A stretch of 64,000 nucleotides of DNA from an uncultured Bacteroidales bacterium. Lineage in GTDB: Bacteria; Bacteroidota; Bacteroidia; Bacteroidales; UBA932. Under the pieces are notes generated by a model. The model searched no databases. It had not been told where the DNA came from and saw nothing but the letters and a program-made list of their open reading frames with translations. A program made the position numbers and the translations under genes. Positions 34,746 to 43,858 of the stretch are shown in pieces (position 1 is the stretch's first letter; each line of letters opens with the position of its first letter). The stretch lies in contig CASFGK010000026.1 in the NCBI GenBank assembly GCA_949294195.1, forward strand, positions 1 to 64,000. The letters are read 5' to 3'.

Positions 34746-35411
34746 ATGAAGACCAAATTGTTTTTCATGTTTGCCGTCCTGGCGCTTTCGGCAGGTTTCC
34801 AGGCGGCAGCCCAGCAGAAGGACTGGGCGCAGTTCGGCCGTTATTCGGAGGCAAACGGACAGGTAGGCTCATCCCCGCGGGCCGTATTCATGGGCGACTC
34901 GATTACCGACGGATGGGATGACAGCGACCAGGGATTCTTTACTGGCAACGGCTTTGTCTGCCGCGGAATTTCAGGACAGACAACTTCGGAGATGCTCGTA
35001 AGGTTCCGACAGGATGTTATCGGCCTGCATCCGAAATTTGTGGTCATTCTTGCCGGGACCAATGACATCGCCATGAACAACGGCTACATAGAGCTTGAAA
35101 ATGTACTTGGAAACCTTATCTCCATGTGCGAACTTGCCAGGGCGAACAGAATCAAGCCTATACTGTGCTCCGTCACCCCGTCTGCCGGCTTCGGCTGGAG
35201 ACCTGAAATAAAGGATGCGGCCTCCAGAATCGAAGAACTGAACGGAATGATAAAAGCCTATGCCGAATCGGAGAAAATCCCGTATGTAGACTATCATTCT
35301 GCGCTGAAGGATGAAAACGGCGGGCTTCCCGCAGAATATTCCGGTGACGGAGTACATCCGAATCCGGACTGCTACAAGGTCATGGAACAGATAATACTCG
35401 AATATCTGTAA
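34746..35411 (+). CDS. Secreted SGNH/GDSL hydrolase
   Basis: 221 residues with a signal peptide (FMFAVLALSAGFQAAAQ). Blocks of the SGNH family: block I FMGDSITDGW with nucleophile S52, block II glycine in CRGISGQTT, block III GTNDIAMN, block V GDGVHPN with catalytic Asp and His. Likely an esterase that removes acetyl or acyl groups from carbohydrates in the periplasm. Neighbouring amylase and PfkB sugar kinase genes support a carbohydrate role. The ATG at 34746 begins the signal peptide; an upstream extension is not protein-like. PfkB starts 2 bases after its stop. Confidence 0.9.
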   Translation: MKTKLFFMFAVLALSAGFQAAAQQKDWAQFGRYSEANGQVGSSPRAVFMGDSITDGWDDSDQGFFTGNGFVCRGISGQTTSEMLVRFRQDVIGLHPKFVVILAGTNDIAMNNGYIELENVLGNLISMCELARANRIKPILCSVTPSAGFGWRPEIKDAASRIEELNGMIKAYAESEKIPYVDYHSALKDENGGLPAEYSGDGVHPNPDCYKVMEQIILEYL

Positions 35412-35413
35412 AG

Positions 35414-36301
35414 ATGAATAATATAGTAACCGGAATAGGTGAAGTGCTTTGGGATATGCTCCCCGAAGGAAAGAAACTCGGCGGGGCGCCTGCCAATTTC
35501 GCCTATCATGTGTCGCAGTTCGGTTTTGAAAGCAGGATAGTCAGCGCTATCGGACCGGATATGCTCGGAGAAGAGCTCCTTTCAGGCCTTGGGGACAAAG
35601 GGCTCGACTGTATGATAGAGTCAGTCCCTTATCCTACAGGGACTGTACAGGTGGAACTTGACGGGAACGGCATCCCGCGCTACGACATCAGACAGGACGT
35701 GGCTTGGGACAATATCCCTTTTACACCCGGACTCGAAGCCCTTGCCAAAACTTCCGGAGCCGTCTGTTTCGGCTCTCTTGCCCAGCGCAGCCCGGTATCG
35801 AGGGATACGATAAACCGTTTCATAGACGCCATGCCTGAAGGAAGCCTCAGGATATTCGACATCAACCTGCGCCAGAATTTCTACACGAAGGATATTGTAT
35901 GCAACTCTATGCGCAAATGCAACATCCTGAAAATCAATGACGAGGAATTGGAAACAGTAAGCAGGATGTTCGAACTGCCGGACGGGACGCAGCAGTCCAG
36001 GGCAAAGGCCCTTCTATCCATGTTCGGATTCAAGGCGCTGATTCTCACCTGCGGAGCCACAGGAAGCTATGTGTTTACCAAAGGGGAAACTTCCTATATC
36101 GAGACTCCGCAAGTCGAAGTCGCGGACACTGTCGGCGCGGGCGATTCCTTTACCGCAGCTTTTGTCTCCGGCCTGCTGAAAGGTCTGGACATAAGGCAGG
36201 CCCACAGACTTGCGGTCGGGACATCAGCTTTCGTATGTACACAGAAAGGCGCGATGCCTGTGCTTCCTGCATCATTGACGGATTCCGTAAAAGTGGTATA
36301 A
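35414..36301 (+). CDS. PfkB family carbohydrate kinase (fructokinase-like)
   Basis: 295 residues, ribokinase fold. N-terminal GEVLWDMLPEGKKLGGAPAN (substrate-binding region), ATP/anion-hole signature DTVGAGDSFTAAFVSGLL with catalytic Asp (about 237-254), and ILTCGATGSYV. The family similarity to bacterial fructokinases suggests phosphorylation of fructose, but other sugars are possible. It is co-transcribed with the SGNH hydrolase gene, 2 bases apart. Confidence 0.88.
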   Translation: MNNIVTGIGEVLWDMLPEGKKLGGAPANFAYHVSQFGFESRIVSAIGPDMLGEELLSGLGDKGLDCMIESVPYPTGTVQVELDGNGIPRYDIRQDVAWDNIPFTPGLEALAKTSGAVCFGSLAQRSPVSRDTINRFIDAMPEGSLRIFDINLRQNFYTKDIVCNSMRKCNILKINDEELETVSRMFELPDGTQQSRAKALLSMFGFKALILTCGATGSYVFTKGETSYIETPQVEVADTVGAGDSFTAAFVSGLLKGLDIRQAHRLAVGTSAFVCTQKGAMPVLPASLTDSVKVV

Positions 36302-36333
36302 TCATCCGTAGCACGAATACAGTCCTTGTGCTT

Positions 36334-36373
36334 GACCCCTCCTAATTTTGCAATGTAAAATCAGGAGGGGGTC
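36334..36373 (+). promoter_or_regulatory. Long hairpin enclosing the ribosome-binding site of the next gene
   Basis: Arms GACCCCTCCT (36334-36343) and AGGAGGGGGTC (36363-36373, one bulged G), with inner arms ATTTT/AAAAT. It ends 3 bases before the ATG of the alpha/beta hydrolase. It could terminate the PfkB message, or it could hide the purine-rich GGAGGGGG from ribosomes. Confidence 0.6.
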
Positions 36374-36376
36374 TTT

Positions 36377-37450
36377 ATGAACAAGTTATTATCTGCCACT
36401 ATGATGCTCGCATGCTTCTGCAGTGCAGGAAGCCTTGCGGCACAGGACAACCGATCTAATATCAATACTGACATGGAAGAGAAACTGAATCTGACGCAGG
36501 ACTGGGACAAGGTATTCCCTGAAAGCGACAAAGTAAACCACGCGAAAATCACATTCCACAACAGGTACGGGGTCACTCTGGCCGCTGACCTGTATATCCC
36601 GAAGAACGCGACGGGCAAACTGCCGGCCATCGCCATGAGCGGCCCTTACGGAGCAGTAAAGGAGCAGGTATCAGGGCTTTATGCCCAGACACTTGCCGGG
36701 CACGGATTCCTGACCATCGCTTTCGACCCTTCATTTACAGGGGAAAGCGGCGGGTCTCCGCGCGGAATCTCCTCGCCGGACATCAATACCGAGGATTTCA
36801 GCGCAGCCGTGGACTACCTGTCCACCCGTGACGATGTAGACCCCGAGCGTGTCGGTATTCTCGGAATATGCGGATTCGGAGGCTTTGCGGTCAATGCGGC
36901 AGCAATGGACACCCGTATCAAAGCCACTGCAGCTATAACCATGTATGACATGACCCGTGTGACTGCAAAGGGATATTTCGATGCCGATGACAATGCCGGC
37001 TACCGCTACGAGATGAAAAAGCAGCTGAACGAGCAGCGAACAGAAGACTACAGGAGCGGCACATACGCCCATGCGGGAGGCAATCCAGATACGGCTCCGG
37101 CAGATGCACCGCAGTTTGTCAAGGATTATGTGGATTACTACAAGACGGAACGCGGCTACCATCCACGCTCACTGGGCTCCAACGAAGGCTTCACCAGGAC
37201 TTCCGCACTTGCCCTTGTAAACATGCCTATCCTCCAGTACGCCGGAGAGATACGCAGTGCCGTACTGCTTGTCCACGGAGAGAAAGCCCACTCACGCTAT
37301 TTCAGCGAGGATACATTCAAACGGCTTACAGGAGAGAACAAGGAACTGATGATTGTTCCTGGCGCGAACCATACCGACCTGTACGACAATCTCGAGGTCA
37401 TCCCGTTCGACAGGATAGCAGGCTTTTTCAACAATGCTTTTTCAAAGTAA
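36377..37450 (+). CDS. Secreted alpha/beta hydrolase (dienelactone-hydrolase-like)
   Basis: 357 residues with a signal peptide (MNKLLSATMMLACFCSAGSLAA). Nucleophile elbow GICGFGG has Cys165 in place of Ser. A catalytic His lies in PGANHTDLYD, and the oxyanion region is MSGPYGAVKEQ. The Cys nucleophile is shared with dienelactone hydrolases and with a group of Bacteroidota hydrolases annotated only as alpha/beta hydrolase. The substrate is unknown. Its 3' end overlaps the convergent LytTR gene by 23 bases. Confidence 0.85.
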   Translation: MNKLLSATMMLACFCSAGSLAAQDNRSNINTDMEEKLNLTQDWDKVFPESDKVNHAKITFHNRYGVTLAADLYIPKNATGKLPAIAMSGPYGAVKEQVSGLYAQTLAGHGFLTIAFDPSFTGESGGSPRGISSPDINTEDFSAAVDYLSTRDDVDPERVGILGICGFGGFAVNAAAMDTRIKATAAITMYDMTRVTAKGYFDADDNAGYRYEMKKQLNEQRTEDYRSGTYAHAGGNPDTAPADAPQFVKDYVDYYKTERGYHPRSLGSNEGFTRTSALALVNMPILQYAGEIRSAVLLVHGEKAHSRYFSEDTFKRLTGENKELMIVPGANHTDLYDNLEVIPFDRIAGFFNNAFSK

Positions 37451-38129
37451 CGAGACGGCTGACAGATTCCCTGTATTTGCGTGACACCGGGATGTTTTCC
37501 GTGCCTACCGACAGACAGTCGCTGTCAAGTCCGCAGATGCTGTCGAGGTTTACGAGAAACGCCCTGTGGGAACGGATGAAGCGGTCCCCGAGAACGGACT
37601 CCCATTGCGAAATGGGGGTCTTGTTTCTGTATAAGGAGCCGTCTGACATGTGGATATATACCTCCTTGTCATTGGACTCGATATAAGCTATGTCCGCTGC
37701 ATTGACGGTAACTTTGTGTCTGTCGGACACGAACGAGACGGTATCGGGGATTCTCGAAGAGAACTTTGCGTACAGTTTCTGGAGAGAAAGGTCGCCGGCA
37801 ACAAGAATACCAAGAATCAAGGCCGTGAAAACAGGGTTTAACAATATCTCATGGAATTTTACGGGACGGAATACGTATGTATGTGTAGTCAGTACCAGAA
37901 AGAAAGTAAGGACAATTGCTGCCATAGCCAGAAAAAAGGCATTGGCCATACCGTTTTTCCTGTCGGAGAAAGACAGTTGCGGAATAAAATATTTCAATGC
38001 AAATGCCCCCGGCATGAATAAGGTACCGAGGAAGAAGGCATGCCCGAACGAATAATCAAAACTCAGGAAAATCATTGCCAGCAGCAATGACGCCAGGAAC
38101 ACATACCCGATATCGATCAGAAATTTCAT
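37428..38129 (-). CDS. Membrane-anchored LytTR-domain transcription regulator
   Basis: 233 residues. Four predicted membrane helices (about 5-23, 28-45, 63-82, 95-113) precede a LytTR DNA-binding domain (about 130-230) with IAYIESNDKEVYIHM and the signature FIRSHRAFLVNL. It has no receiver domain, so a membrane or ligand signal probably replaces phosphorylation. It is divergent from a small membrane-protein gene and separated from it by 169 bases, so that gene is a natural candidate target (inference). Confidence 0.88.
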   Translation of the reverse strand: MKFLIDIGYVFLASLLLAMIFLSFDYSFGHAFFLGTLFMPGAFALKYFIPQLSFSDRKNGMANAFFLAMAAIVLTFFLVLTTHTYVFRPVKFHEILLNPVFTALILGILVAGDLSLQKLYAKFSSRIPDTVSFVSDRHKVTVNAADIAYIESNDKEVYIHMSDGSLYRNKTPISQWESVLGDRFIRSHRAFLVNLDSICGLDSDCLSVGTENIPVSRKYRESVSRLVTLKKHC

Positions 38130-38242
38130 CAGCCTAACGTTTGACAGGCCAAATTTAAGACAATTTCTTTCATTGTGGAAACGGTCCTAAAGGTCCCCAG
38201 GCTGGAACAAGGGGATTTGACATGGCTATAAGGGGATTTAAA

Positions 38243-38274
38243 ATTGCATCTGAACAGTCTGTACGCTACTTTTG
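38243..38274 (+). promoter_or_regulatory. Promoter of the small membrane protein
   Basis: ATTG (38243-38246), 20 bases, TACTTTTG (38267-38274). It lies 24 bases before the ATG at 38299. Confidence 0.7.
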
Positions 38275-38298
38275 TGTCAAACCAATAAAACCAAAGTC

Positions 38299-38622
38299 AT
38301 GAATACCGTCTTCGCTTTTTTCATTCAGGGCAATCCTGTACCGATGGGTATAATCACCCTGATTCTCGTCCTCGTGTTCTTCGCAGCATGGAAGGCCCCG
38401 GCATGGGTTGGCAATCTTGGAAAACTCGGTCTTGCCGCCGGAATTCTGGGGACGCTTTTCGGGATTTCCCAGATGCTTGATTTTCTGGGCGGAAACGCAG
38501 AGACCCCTGCTGCGGTCATCTACAGGGGCCTGAAAGTCACGCTGATCCCTCTTTACTACGGGATTTTCGTCTATATTGCCGCTTTGATAATAAGCACCGT
38601 ACAGAAACCGAGACTACGGTAG
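38299..38622 (+). CDS. Small MotA/TolQ-like membrane protein of unknown function
   Basis: 107 residues with three predicted helices (about 16-36, 42-62, 80-100). The pattern GLAAGILGTLFGISQMLDFL recalls part of MotA/TolQ/ExbB proton-channel proteins, but the protein is too short to be complete. The ATG at 38299 follows a good promoter. It is divergent from the LytTR regulator gene and ends 6 bases before the convergent ribH stop. Confidence 0.65.
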   Translation: MNTVFAFFIQGNPVPMGIITLILVLVFFAAWKAPAWVGNLGKLGLAAGILGTLFGISQMLDFLGGNAETPAAVIYRGLKVTLIPLYYGIFVYIAALIISTVQKPRLR

Positions 38623-38628
38623 CGGAGT

Positions 38629-39093
38629 TTATTTGAACTGACGGGAAAGGTTTACCATCTCGATGGCTGTGGTCATGGCATCGAAACCTTTGTTTCCTGC
38701 CTTGGTGCCTGCTCTCTCTACAGCCTGCTCGATGGAATCCGTTGTCAGGACGCCGAATATCACCGGAACACCGCATTCGAGGCCGACATGGGCAATACCT
38801 TTGGCGGCCTCGTTTGCCACCATGTCGAAATGAGGAGTAGCTCCCCTGATGACCGCACCCAGACAGACTATTGCATCATACTTGTCTGAAAGAGCCATTT
38901 TCCTGGCCATGAAAGGTATCTCGAATGAGCCTGGGACCCATGCCACATCCAGATCTTCTCCGTTCCCGCCGTGGCGGATAAAAGAGTCTTCAGCTCCTGA
39001 AAGAAGCTTCGATGTGATGAATTCGTTGAAACGGGCCGCAACGATGCCTATCTTCTGGCCGGCGGCGGAAAGGTTGCCTTCTATTGTTTTCAT
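38629..39093 (-). CDS. ribH: 6,7-dimethyl-8-ribityllumazine synthase
   Basis: 154 residues. It condenses 5-amino-6-ribitylamino-uracil with 3,4-dihydroxy-2-butanone 4-phosphate. Family blocks are [29 protein letters not shown] (with catalytic His) and [12 protein letters not shown]; icosahedral capsid assembly is typical of the family. The ATG at 39093 is preferred to the longer upstream reading frame because the riboflavin-synthase literature length is about 150-160 residues. It is the last gene of the riboflavin operon. Confidence 0.96.
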   Translation of the reverse strand: MKTIEGNLSAAGQKIGIVAARFNEFITSKLLSGAEDSFIRHGGNGEDLDVAWVPGSFEIPFMARKMALSDKYDAIVCLGAVIRGATPHFDMVANEAAKGIAHVGLECGVPVIFGVLTTDSIEQAVERAGTKAGNKGFDAMTTAIEMVNLSRQFK

Positions 39094-39121
39094 GTCTTCG
39101 GTAATATTGTTTATCCGTATT

Positions 39122-40327
39122 TTATTTATTGTCAAAGTGCAGCATATGCCCCATTTTCCTGTATTTGGTGTATAGATATGCAGCATTCTTCTCATTGCAC
39201 GTCATTTCTATCGGGTCACGTCCTGCCACTTTGATTCCATACTGGTCAAGTCCGTTGATTTTCAATGGATTGTTGGTCATCAATATCAGTTTCTTCACTC
39301 CGAGGTCGGCAAGTATGGCGGCTCCTGTGTCATACTCGCGCAAGTCAGGTTTGAACCCTAATGCGATGTTGGCTTCGACAGTATCCATTCCCCGGTCCTG
39401 CAGCTCGTATGCCCGCAGCTTGTTTATCAGCCCGATACCCCTGCCTTCCTGGCGGAGGTACAGCAGCACTCCCCTTCCGGCTTTCTCTATTCTCCGCAGG
39501 GCTTCTGCCAGCTGCTCGCCGCAGTCGCACCTGAGCGATCCGAATACATCTCCGGTCAGACACTCCGAATGCATCCTGCAAAGAACAGGCTCCTCTGTAG
39601 TGATGTCGCCTTTTACCACGGCGACATGATGCTCGCCTGTCACTTTGTTCACGTATCCGCAAATCCGGAAGTTCCCGTATCTGGTCGGAAATGCGGCATC
39701 CGTAGCTTTTTCCACCCACTTCTCATGGTGTTTCCGGTACCGGACCAGGTCTTCTACGGTTATGATTTTCAAGCCATGCTTCTGAGCAAAAGCTGTCAGT
39801 TCGCTTGTCCTCATCATATCGCCGTCTGCCCTCATGATTTCGCAGCAGAGCCCGCACTCTTCGAGTCCGGCTATGCGCATCATGTCTACCGTGGCTTCAG
39901 TATGTCCCTCGCGTTCAAGCACTCCCCAAGGTCTCGCCTCCAGCGGGAACATGTGTCCTGGTCTTCGGAAGTCTTCCGGCCGTGCGTCAGGCGCGACACA
40001 TTTCATTGCTGTCACTGAACGTTCTATGGCAGAAATCCCTGTGCTTGTTGAAACGTGGTCTATAGATTCCGTGAACGCCGTGCAATGGTTGTCGGTATTT
40101 CCGGCTACCATCTGCGGAAGCCCCAGCTTTCCGGTCATCTTCCGGCTCATAGGCATGCATATCAGTCCCTTGCCGTATGTAGCCATGAAATTTACATTTT
40201 CGGTAGTGGCAAATCTTGCCGCGCAAATCAGGTCACCCTCGTTTTCCCTGTCAGGAGAGTCGATGACAACTATTATCTTCCCTTGCCCCAAATCCTCGGC
40301 AGCTTCAGGTATTGTATTGAATTTCAT
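39122..40327 (-). CDS. ribBA: Bifunctional 3,4-DHBP synthase / GTP cyclohydrolase II
   Basis: 401 residues. The N-terminal DHBP synthase (about 1-200) has [24 protein letters not shown] and the GHTEATVDM block. The C-terminal GTP cyclohydrolase II (about 205-400) has the zinc site C-x10-C-x-C in [29 protein letters not shown] and the MTNNPLKI block. It supplies both precursors of riboflavin. It lies between ribE and ribH. Confidence 0.97.
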   Translation of the reverse strand: MKFNTIPEAAEDLGQGKIIVVIDSPDRENEGDLICAARFATTENVNFMATYGKGLICMPMSRKMTGKLGLPQMVAGNTDNHCTAFTESIDHVSTSTGISAIERSVTAMKCVAPDARPEDFRRPGHMFPLEARPWGVLEREGHTEATVDMMRIAGLEECGLCCEIMRADGDMMRTSELTAFAQKHGLKIITVEDLVRYRKHHEKWVEKATDAAFPTRYGNFRICGYVNKVTGEHHVAVVKGDITTEEPVLCRMHSECLTGDVFGSLRCDCGEQLAEALRRIEKAGRGVLLYLRQEGRGIGLINKLRAYELQDRGMDTVEANIALGFKPDLREYDTGAAILADLGVKKLILMTNNPLKINGLDQYGIKVAGRDPIEMTCNEKNAAYLYTKYRKMGHMLHFDNK

Positions 40328-40356
40328 TCTATTGTATAAAATTATATCAAGTACTA

Positions 40357-41022
40357 CTAAAATCCGTTCTCTTTCAGAAAGTCAATGGTCAGTCTTCCGG
40401 GTTCTCGCTCCCTGCGGCTGTCATCCGGCTTGTCCTTCCCGAAATCCAGCAGCCTTTCTACATATCTGGCAAGCATGTCCACCTCTACATTGACCGGACT
40501 CCCGATTTGCAACAGCCCCAATGTCGTGTAGGACAGCGTATGCGGAATCAGTGATACCGTGAATGAACCGCTTCCGGCTGAAACCACGGTCAGAGACGTT
40601 CCGTCAAGAGTGACAGAGCCTTTCTCCGCAATGTATTTCAATATGTTGCGGGATACGGAAACTTCCATCAGTACAGCTATGCCTTCTTTTTCCAAAGCTG
40701 TCACACGTCCGCAGGCATCCACATGCCCTGATACTATGTGCCCTCCGAAACGTCCTCCACATTCCATAGCCCTTTCCAGATTCACTTTAGATCCTGGAAG
40801 CAGACTTCCGAGAGAAGTTCTGCGCAGGGATTCAGGCATCACGTCGGCAGTAAAGCATCCATGTCCGGGCGTAACGGTAAGGCAAACTCCGTTCACCGCG
40901 ATACTGTCTCCTGTCCGTGTGCCTTCCAGCACTTTACAGGCAGATATTACCAGTACTGCTCCAGAACTTCCGCTATGTACTGAACGGACAGTTCCTGTTT
41001 CTTCCACTATTCCTGTAAACAT
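40357..41022 (-). CDS. ribE: Riboflavin synthase, alpha chain
   Basis: 221 residues made of two lumazine-binding repeats: MFTGIVEETG...SIAVNGVCLT (1-90) and GRFGGHIVSGHVDA...GSVTLDGTSLT (about 91-190). It dismutates two lumazine molecules to riboflavin. A short charged tail (about 200-221) extends beyond the common length. It follows ribD after 11 bases. Confidence 0.96.
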   Translation of the reverse strand: MFTGIVEETGTVRSVHSGSSGAVLVISACKVLEGTRTGDSIAVNGVCLTVTPGHGCFTADVMPESLRRTSLGSLLPGSKVNLERAMECGGRFGGHIVSGHVDACGRVTALEKEGIAVLMEVSVSRNILKYIAEKGSVTLDGTSLTVVSAGSGSFTVSLIPHTLSYTTLGLLQIGSPVNVEVDMLARYVERLLDFGKDKPDDSRREREPGRLTIDFLKENGF

Positions 41023-41033
41023 ATCATTTCATT

Positions 41034-42197
41034 TTATCTGTCGGATTTGCTGCTGCGCGCTGTACCTTCCGTACTGTATGATACGCCGGAAAACCTTCCT
41101 TTGGGAAAACAATGTATCAGAATATCTTCGCCAGATGTCGTGACGGATTCTATGTCCAGTTCAAGAGCATCGGCCATCTTCTCGAATCCTCTGCCTCCTA
41201 CAGGTCCTTTGGATGTTCTTCCTCCTATGATTTTCGGAGCGATGAATATATAATGCTCATCTGCCAGACCGGCTGAAACCAGACTCCAGTCCAGTTCCGC
41301 TCCCCCTTCCGCAAGCACGGAATCTATTCCCATTGCTCCGAGTCTGGACATCAGGTCATCAAGGTCTACCGTACCGTTTTCCGTGGCAGAGCATTCCACA
41401 GTCTCTATGCCGCAGCCGCGAAGCAGCTCCAGCCTTTCCTGCATGGCACCTGCCGTATGGGCAAGCAAAGTGCGGTATTCCCTTGAAGTACGGGCAATAG
41501 CCGAATCTTCCGGCAGTGATGCATGCGAGTCCGCTATTATCCTTACCGGCTGACGCATACCGCCTGTCCTGCAGTTGAGCATGGGGTCATCTGCCAGGAC
41601 AGTCCCTATTCCTGCCATTATACCCATGTATTTTCCCCGGAGCTCATGTACTGAATGTCGGGATTCTTCACAACTTACCCACCTGGAGTCGCCGGAGGCG
41701 GCTGCTATCCTTCCGTCAAGCGTCATGGCCCATTTCAGCACGGTCCAAGGCCTGCGCTGTGTCATGTATTTCAGGAAAATCCTGTTCTGATACCGTATTT
41801 CATTTTCCAGAAGGCCTGTGCTTGCTTCTATTCCGTGTTCCCGGAGGATGGCGATACCTTTGCCGCTGACAATAGGATTGGGATCGGTCATCCCGACCAC
41901 GACGCGGGAGATCCCGGCATTGATAATGGCAGACGTGCACGGGGGCTGTTTGCCGTAATGGCAGCATGGCTCCAAAGTGACATACATGGTAGCTCCTTCC
42001 GGGTTTTCTGCACATGAGGAAAGCGCATCCGTTTCGGCATGAAGTCCGCCGAAGACCTTGTGCCACCCTCTGGAGATGACCAGGCCGTCTTTTACTATAA
42101 CTGCACCTACCATAGGATTCGGCGAGACATGTCCTGCTCCTTTCCCGGCAAGGGACATCGCCATTTTCATGTAATGTATGTCTTCGTCTCTCCACAT
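41034..42197 (-). CDS. ribD: Bifunctional riboflavin deaminase/reductase
   Basis: 387 residues. The N-terminal deaminase binds zinc through HAETDAL and PCCHYGKQPPC (about 50-85). The C-terminal reductase (about 150-360) has VLKWAMTLDGRIAAASGDSRW and LAEGGAELDWSL, and reduces the ribosyl chain with NADPH. It is the first gene after the FMN riboswitch. Confidence 0.96.
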   Translation of the reverse strand: MWRDEDIHYMKMAMSLAGKGAGHVSPNPMVGAVIVKDGLVISRGWHKVFGGLHAETDALSSCAENPEGATMYVTLEPCCHYGKQPPCTSAIINAGISRVVVGMTDPNPIVSGKGIAILREHGIEASTGLLENEIRYQNRIFLKYMTQRRPWTVLKWAMTLDGRIAAASGDSRWVSCEESRHSVHELRGKYMGIMAGIGTVLADDPMLNCRTGGMRQPVRIIADSHASLPEDSAIARTSREYRTLLAHTAGAMQERLELLRGCGIETVECSATENGTVDLDDLMSRLGAMGIDSVLAEGGAELDWSLVSAGLADEHYIFIAPKIIGGRTSKGPVGGRGFEKMADALELDIESVTTSGEDILIHCFPKGRFSGVSYSTEGTARSSKSDR

Positions 42198-42200
42198 AAT

Positions 42201-42231
42201 AAAAAACCTGGGTACAGAAATATGTACTCAG
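42201..42231 (-). terminator. Riboswitch expression-platform terminator
   Basis: On the minus strand: stem CTGAGTACA / TGTACCCAG (one A-C mismatch) with a 6-base loop, followed by GTTTTTTATT, just before the ribD ATG. This suggests that FMN controls transcription termination. Confidence 0.75.
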
Positions 42232-42276
42232 GGCAGCAAAGATGACATTTCACCACACTACACGTGTCATCATACG

Positions 42277-42395
42277 GTCTTTCTCTCTTCCATCCGGACT
42301 TTACCGTCGGTACCGGAATTTCACCGGTTCAGTCCCTGTCATCCAGGGAGTCGCGGACTTTCACCGCCGGTAGGGAATTTCACCCTGCCCTGAGA
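42277..42395 (-). ncRNA. FMN riboswitch (RFN element)
   Basis: On the minus strand the conserved RFN blocks appear in order: AGGGCAGGGTGAAATTCC, CTACCGGCGGT, AAAGTCCGCGAC, GAACCGGTGAAATTCCGGTA, CCGACGGTAAAGTCCGGATG, then GAGAGAAAG. Six-helix junction architecture. It sits in the leader of ribD-ribE-ribBA-ribH and should turn the operon off when FMN is plentiful. Confidence 0.97.
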
Positions 42396-42415
42396 GATAT
42401 TCTATTTTTCGGGTG

Positions 42416-42445
42416 CAAATATATGATTTTTTCCGATATGTCAAT
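42416..42445 (-). promoter_or_regulatory. Promoter of the riboflavin operon
   Basis: ATTG (42442-42445), 18 bases, TATATTTG (42416-42423) on the minus strand, about 20 bases upstream of the RFN element. Confidence 0.65.
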
Positions 42446-42450
42446 ACATG

Positions 42451-43461
42451 TTATTTCAAAAGCTTCTCAACTTTGCCGTATAGAGTCTCGCCGTGGATGT
42501 TCTTTGCGATGATTTCTCCCGTTGAAGTGTCGATAAGATAATTCCATGGAATACCATCCAGACCATAAGCCTGCCATATAGTGCTGGAGCGTGGCCCTGA
42601 CGGGAACTCTGTTATGACATTGGGCCACCTCATGTCATATTCTCTGACGATTTCCGCCCACTTGTCGGAATTATGGTCAAAAGACACCCCGAATATTTCA
42701 AGACCGGCATTACGGAAGTTTTCATACAGTTTTACCAAAGCGGGTATTTCCGCTCTGCACGGGCCGCACCATGTGGCCCAGAAGTCCAAAAGGACATATC
42801 TGACACCTTCTCTGTTGACTATGGAGCCAAGTGTGACCGTATCTCCGTCCGTATTATGGCCTTCAAAGTCATAATATTGCAGCCCCAGATCACCTTTTAT
42901 CGGTTCGATGAACTCCTCCAGGCTGACATACAGAGGGTGGGTTTTCATCCGGTCCGGGAAGTCATCCATGAGCTGCCTGACATCAGCAGTCGAATACATG
43001 CCACACATCTCAGAAAGGACCGAAAGCCCGAAAGCATTGTGGTTTTCCCTTACAAGTCCGGCAAGTTCATCTGAGCCGTTTCCAAAATAGGATGCCAGAT
43101 CGGAATACATGTCATTCCATGGGGTTCCACTTACGCTGAACATACCGGTCTCGGGATCATATACAGCCGTTGCCGTACCAGGTTCAAGAAAGAACATATC
43201 ATCGCTAATCTGGTCCTGCGCGGTGTCAGAAGTTTCTCCCATATATAGCCATCCTGTCTGCGATCCGAAATTATGGCCTTTGATTCTGAAAGAACCGTTC
43301 TCTACCAAAGCAGAATCCAATACGGACCATTCTACTCCGTCAAGAACATATACCCATTGCCCGTCAACCAGCACATCACCGGTCCCTTTAATGACATACG
43401 GCCTTGAACAGGCCGATAAAACAAGGCAAAACGCCATAGTTGCAGCAATCCTGTTAAACAT
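42451..43461 (-). CDS. TlpA/ResA-like thiol-disulfide lipoprotein with DUF4369-like domain
   Basis: 336 residues. Lipobox LSAC gives acylated C18. The N-terminal part (about 21-120) is a DUF4369-like beta domain that starts YVIKGTGDVL. The C-terminal thioredoxin domain (about 200-336) has the active site ATWCGPCRAEIP (C232, C235) and the cis-Pro region GIPWNYLID. Anchored in the envelope, it should reduce or isomerise disulfides; the substrate is unknown. The ATG at 43461 begins the signal peptide. Confidence 0.9.
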   Translation of the reverse strand: MFNRIAATMAFCLVLSACSRPYVIKGTGDVLVDGQWVYVLDGVEWSVLDSALVENGSFRIKGHNFGSQTGWLYMGETSDTAQDQISDDMFFLEPGTATAVYDPETGMFSVSGTPWNDMYSDLASYFGNGSDELAGLVRENHNAFGLSVLSEMCGMYSTADVRQLMDDFPDRMKTHPLYVSLEEFIEPIKGDLGLQYYDFEGHNTDGDTVTLGSIVNREGVRYVLLDFWATWCGPCRAEIPALVKLYENFRNAGLEIFGVSFDHNSDKWAEIVREYDMRWPNVITEFPSGPRSSTIWQAYGLDGIPWNYLIDTSTGEIIAKNIHGETLYGKVEKLLK

Positions 43462-43479
43462 ATCAGTTTGTTTTGCTGT

Positions 43480-43487
43480 CAAATATA
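43480..43487 (-). promoter_or_regulatory. Candidate -7 element of the TlpA-like gene
   Basis: TATATTTG on the minus strand, 18 bases before the ATG at 43461. The -33 position lies in a T-rich run without a clear TTTG. Confidence 0.5.
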
Positions 43488-43562
43488 GATATTTAAAATC
43501 TAAAAAAAAATCAGCGGTTAAGAGTTCCGGTGCCGGGTTATCCTCATATACCTATTGATTGT

Positions 43563-43802
43563 CACACCTGCAGTTGGCATTTTCTTGTATAGAAGTGATT
43601 ACCAGAACATTACACTACATTCCCAATTCCAGGTGTCACATTTTCCGGCACACCTGCGGTAACGGATATGCCTCTGAGTGCCGTAGAAAGCAGTTCTGCC
43701 ACTGCAGGTGTGCTTAATTATGTCCTACCTGGAAAACAGTAATCTTTGTAATATTTTATCATTCAAGCGCTTATCCATTTTACCCAACCGCAGGTGTGCC
43801 GG
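43563..43802. repeat. Cluster of CACACCTGCRG motifs, direct and inverted
   Basis: Forward copies at about 43563-43573 (CACACCTGCAG) and 43645-43659 (CCGGCACACCTGCGG). Reverse copies at about 43630-43637 (partial, CAGGTGTC), 43703-43713 (CTGCAGGTGTG) and 43788-43802 (CCGCAGGTGTGCCGG). The 43645-43659 and 43788-43802 copies are a perfect 15-base inverted pair. They may be REP-like elements or clustered protein-binding sites. Confidence 0.65.
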
Positions 43803-43858
43803 CGCGGCGATATGAAGATATTGCCCCTAGTAGGATCAGGGATATGATTACAGATCGT

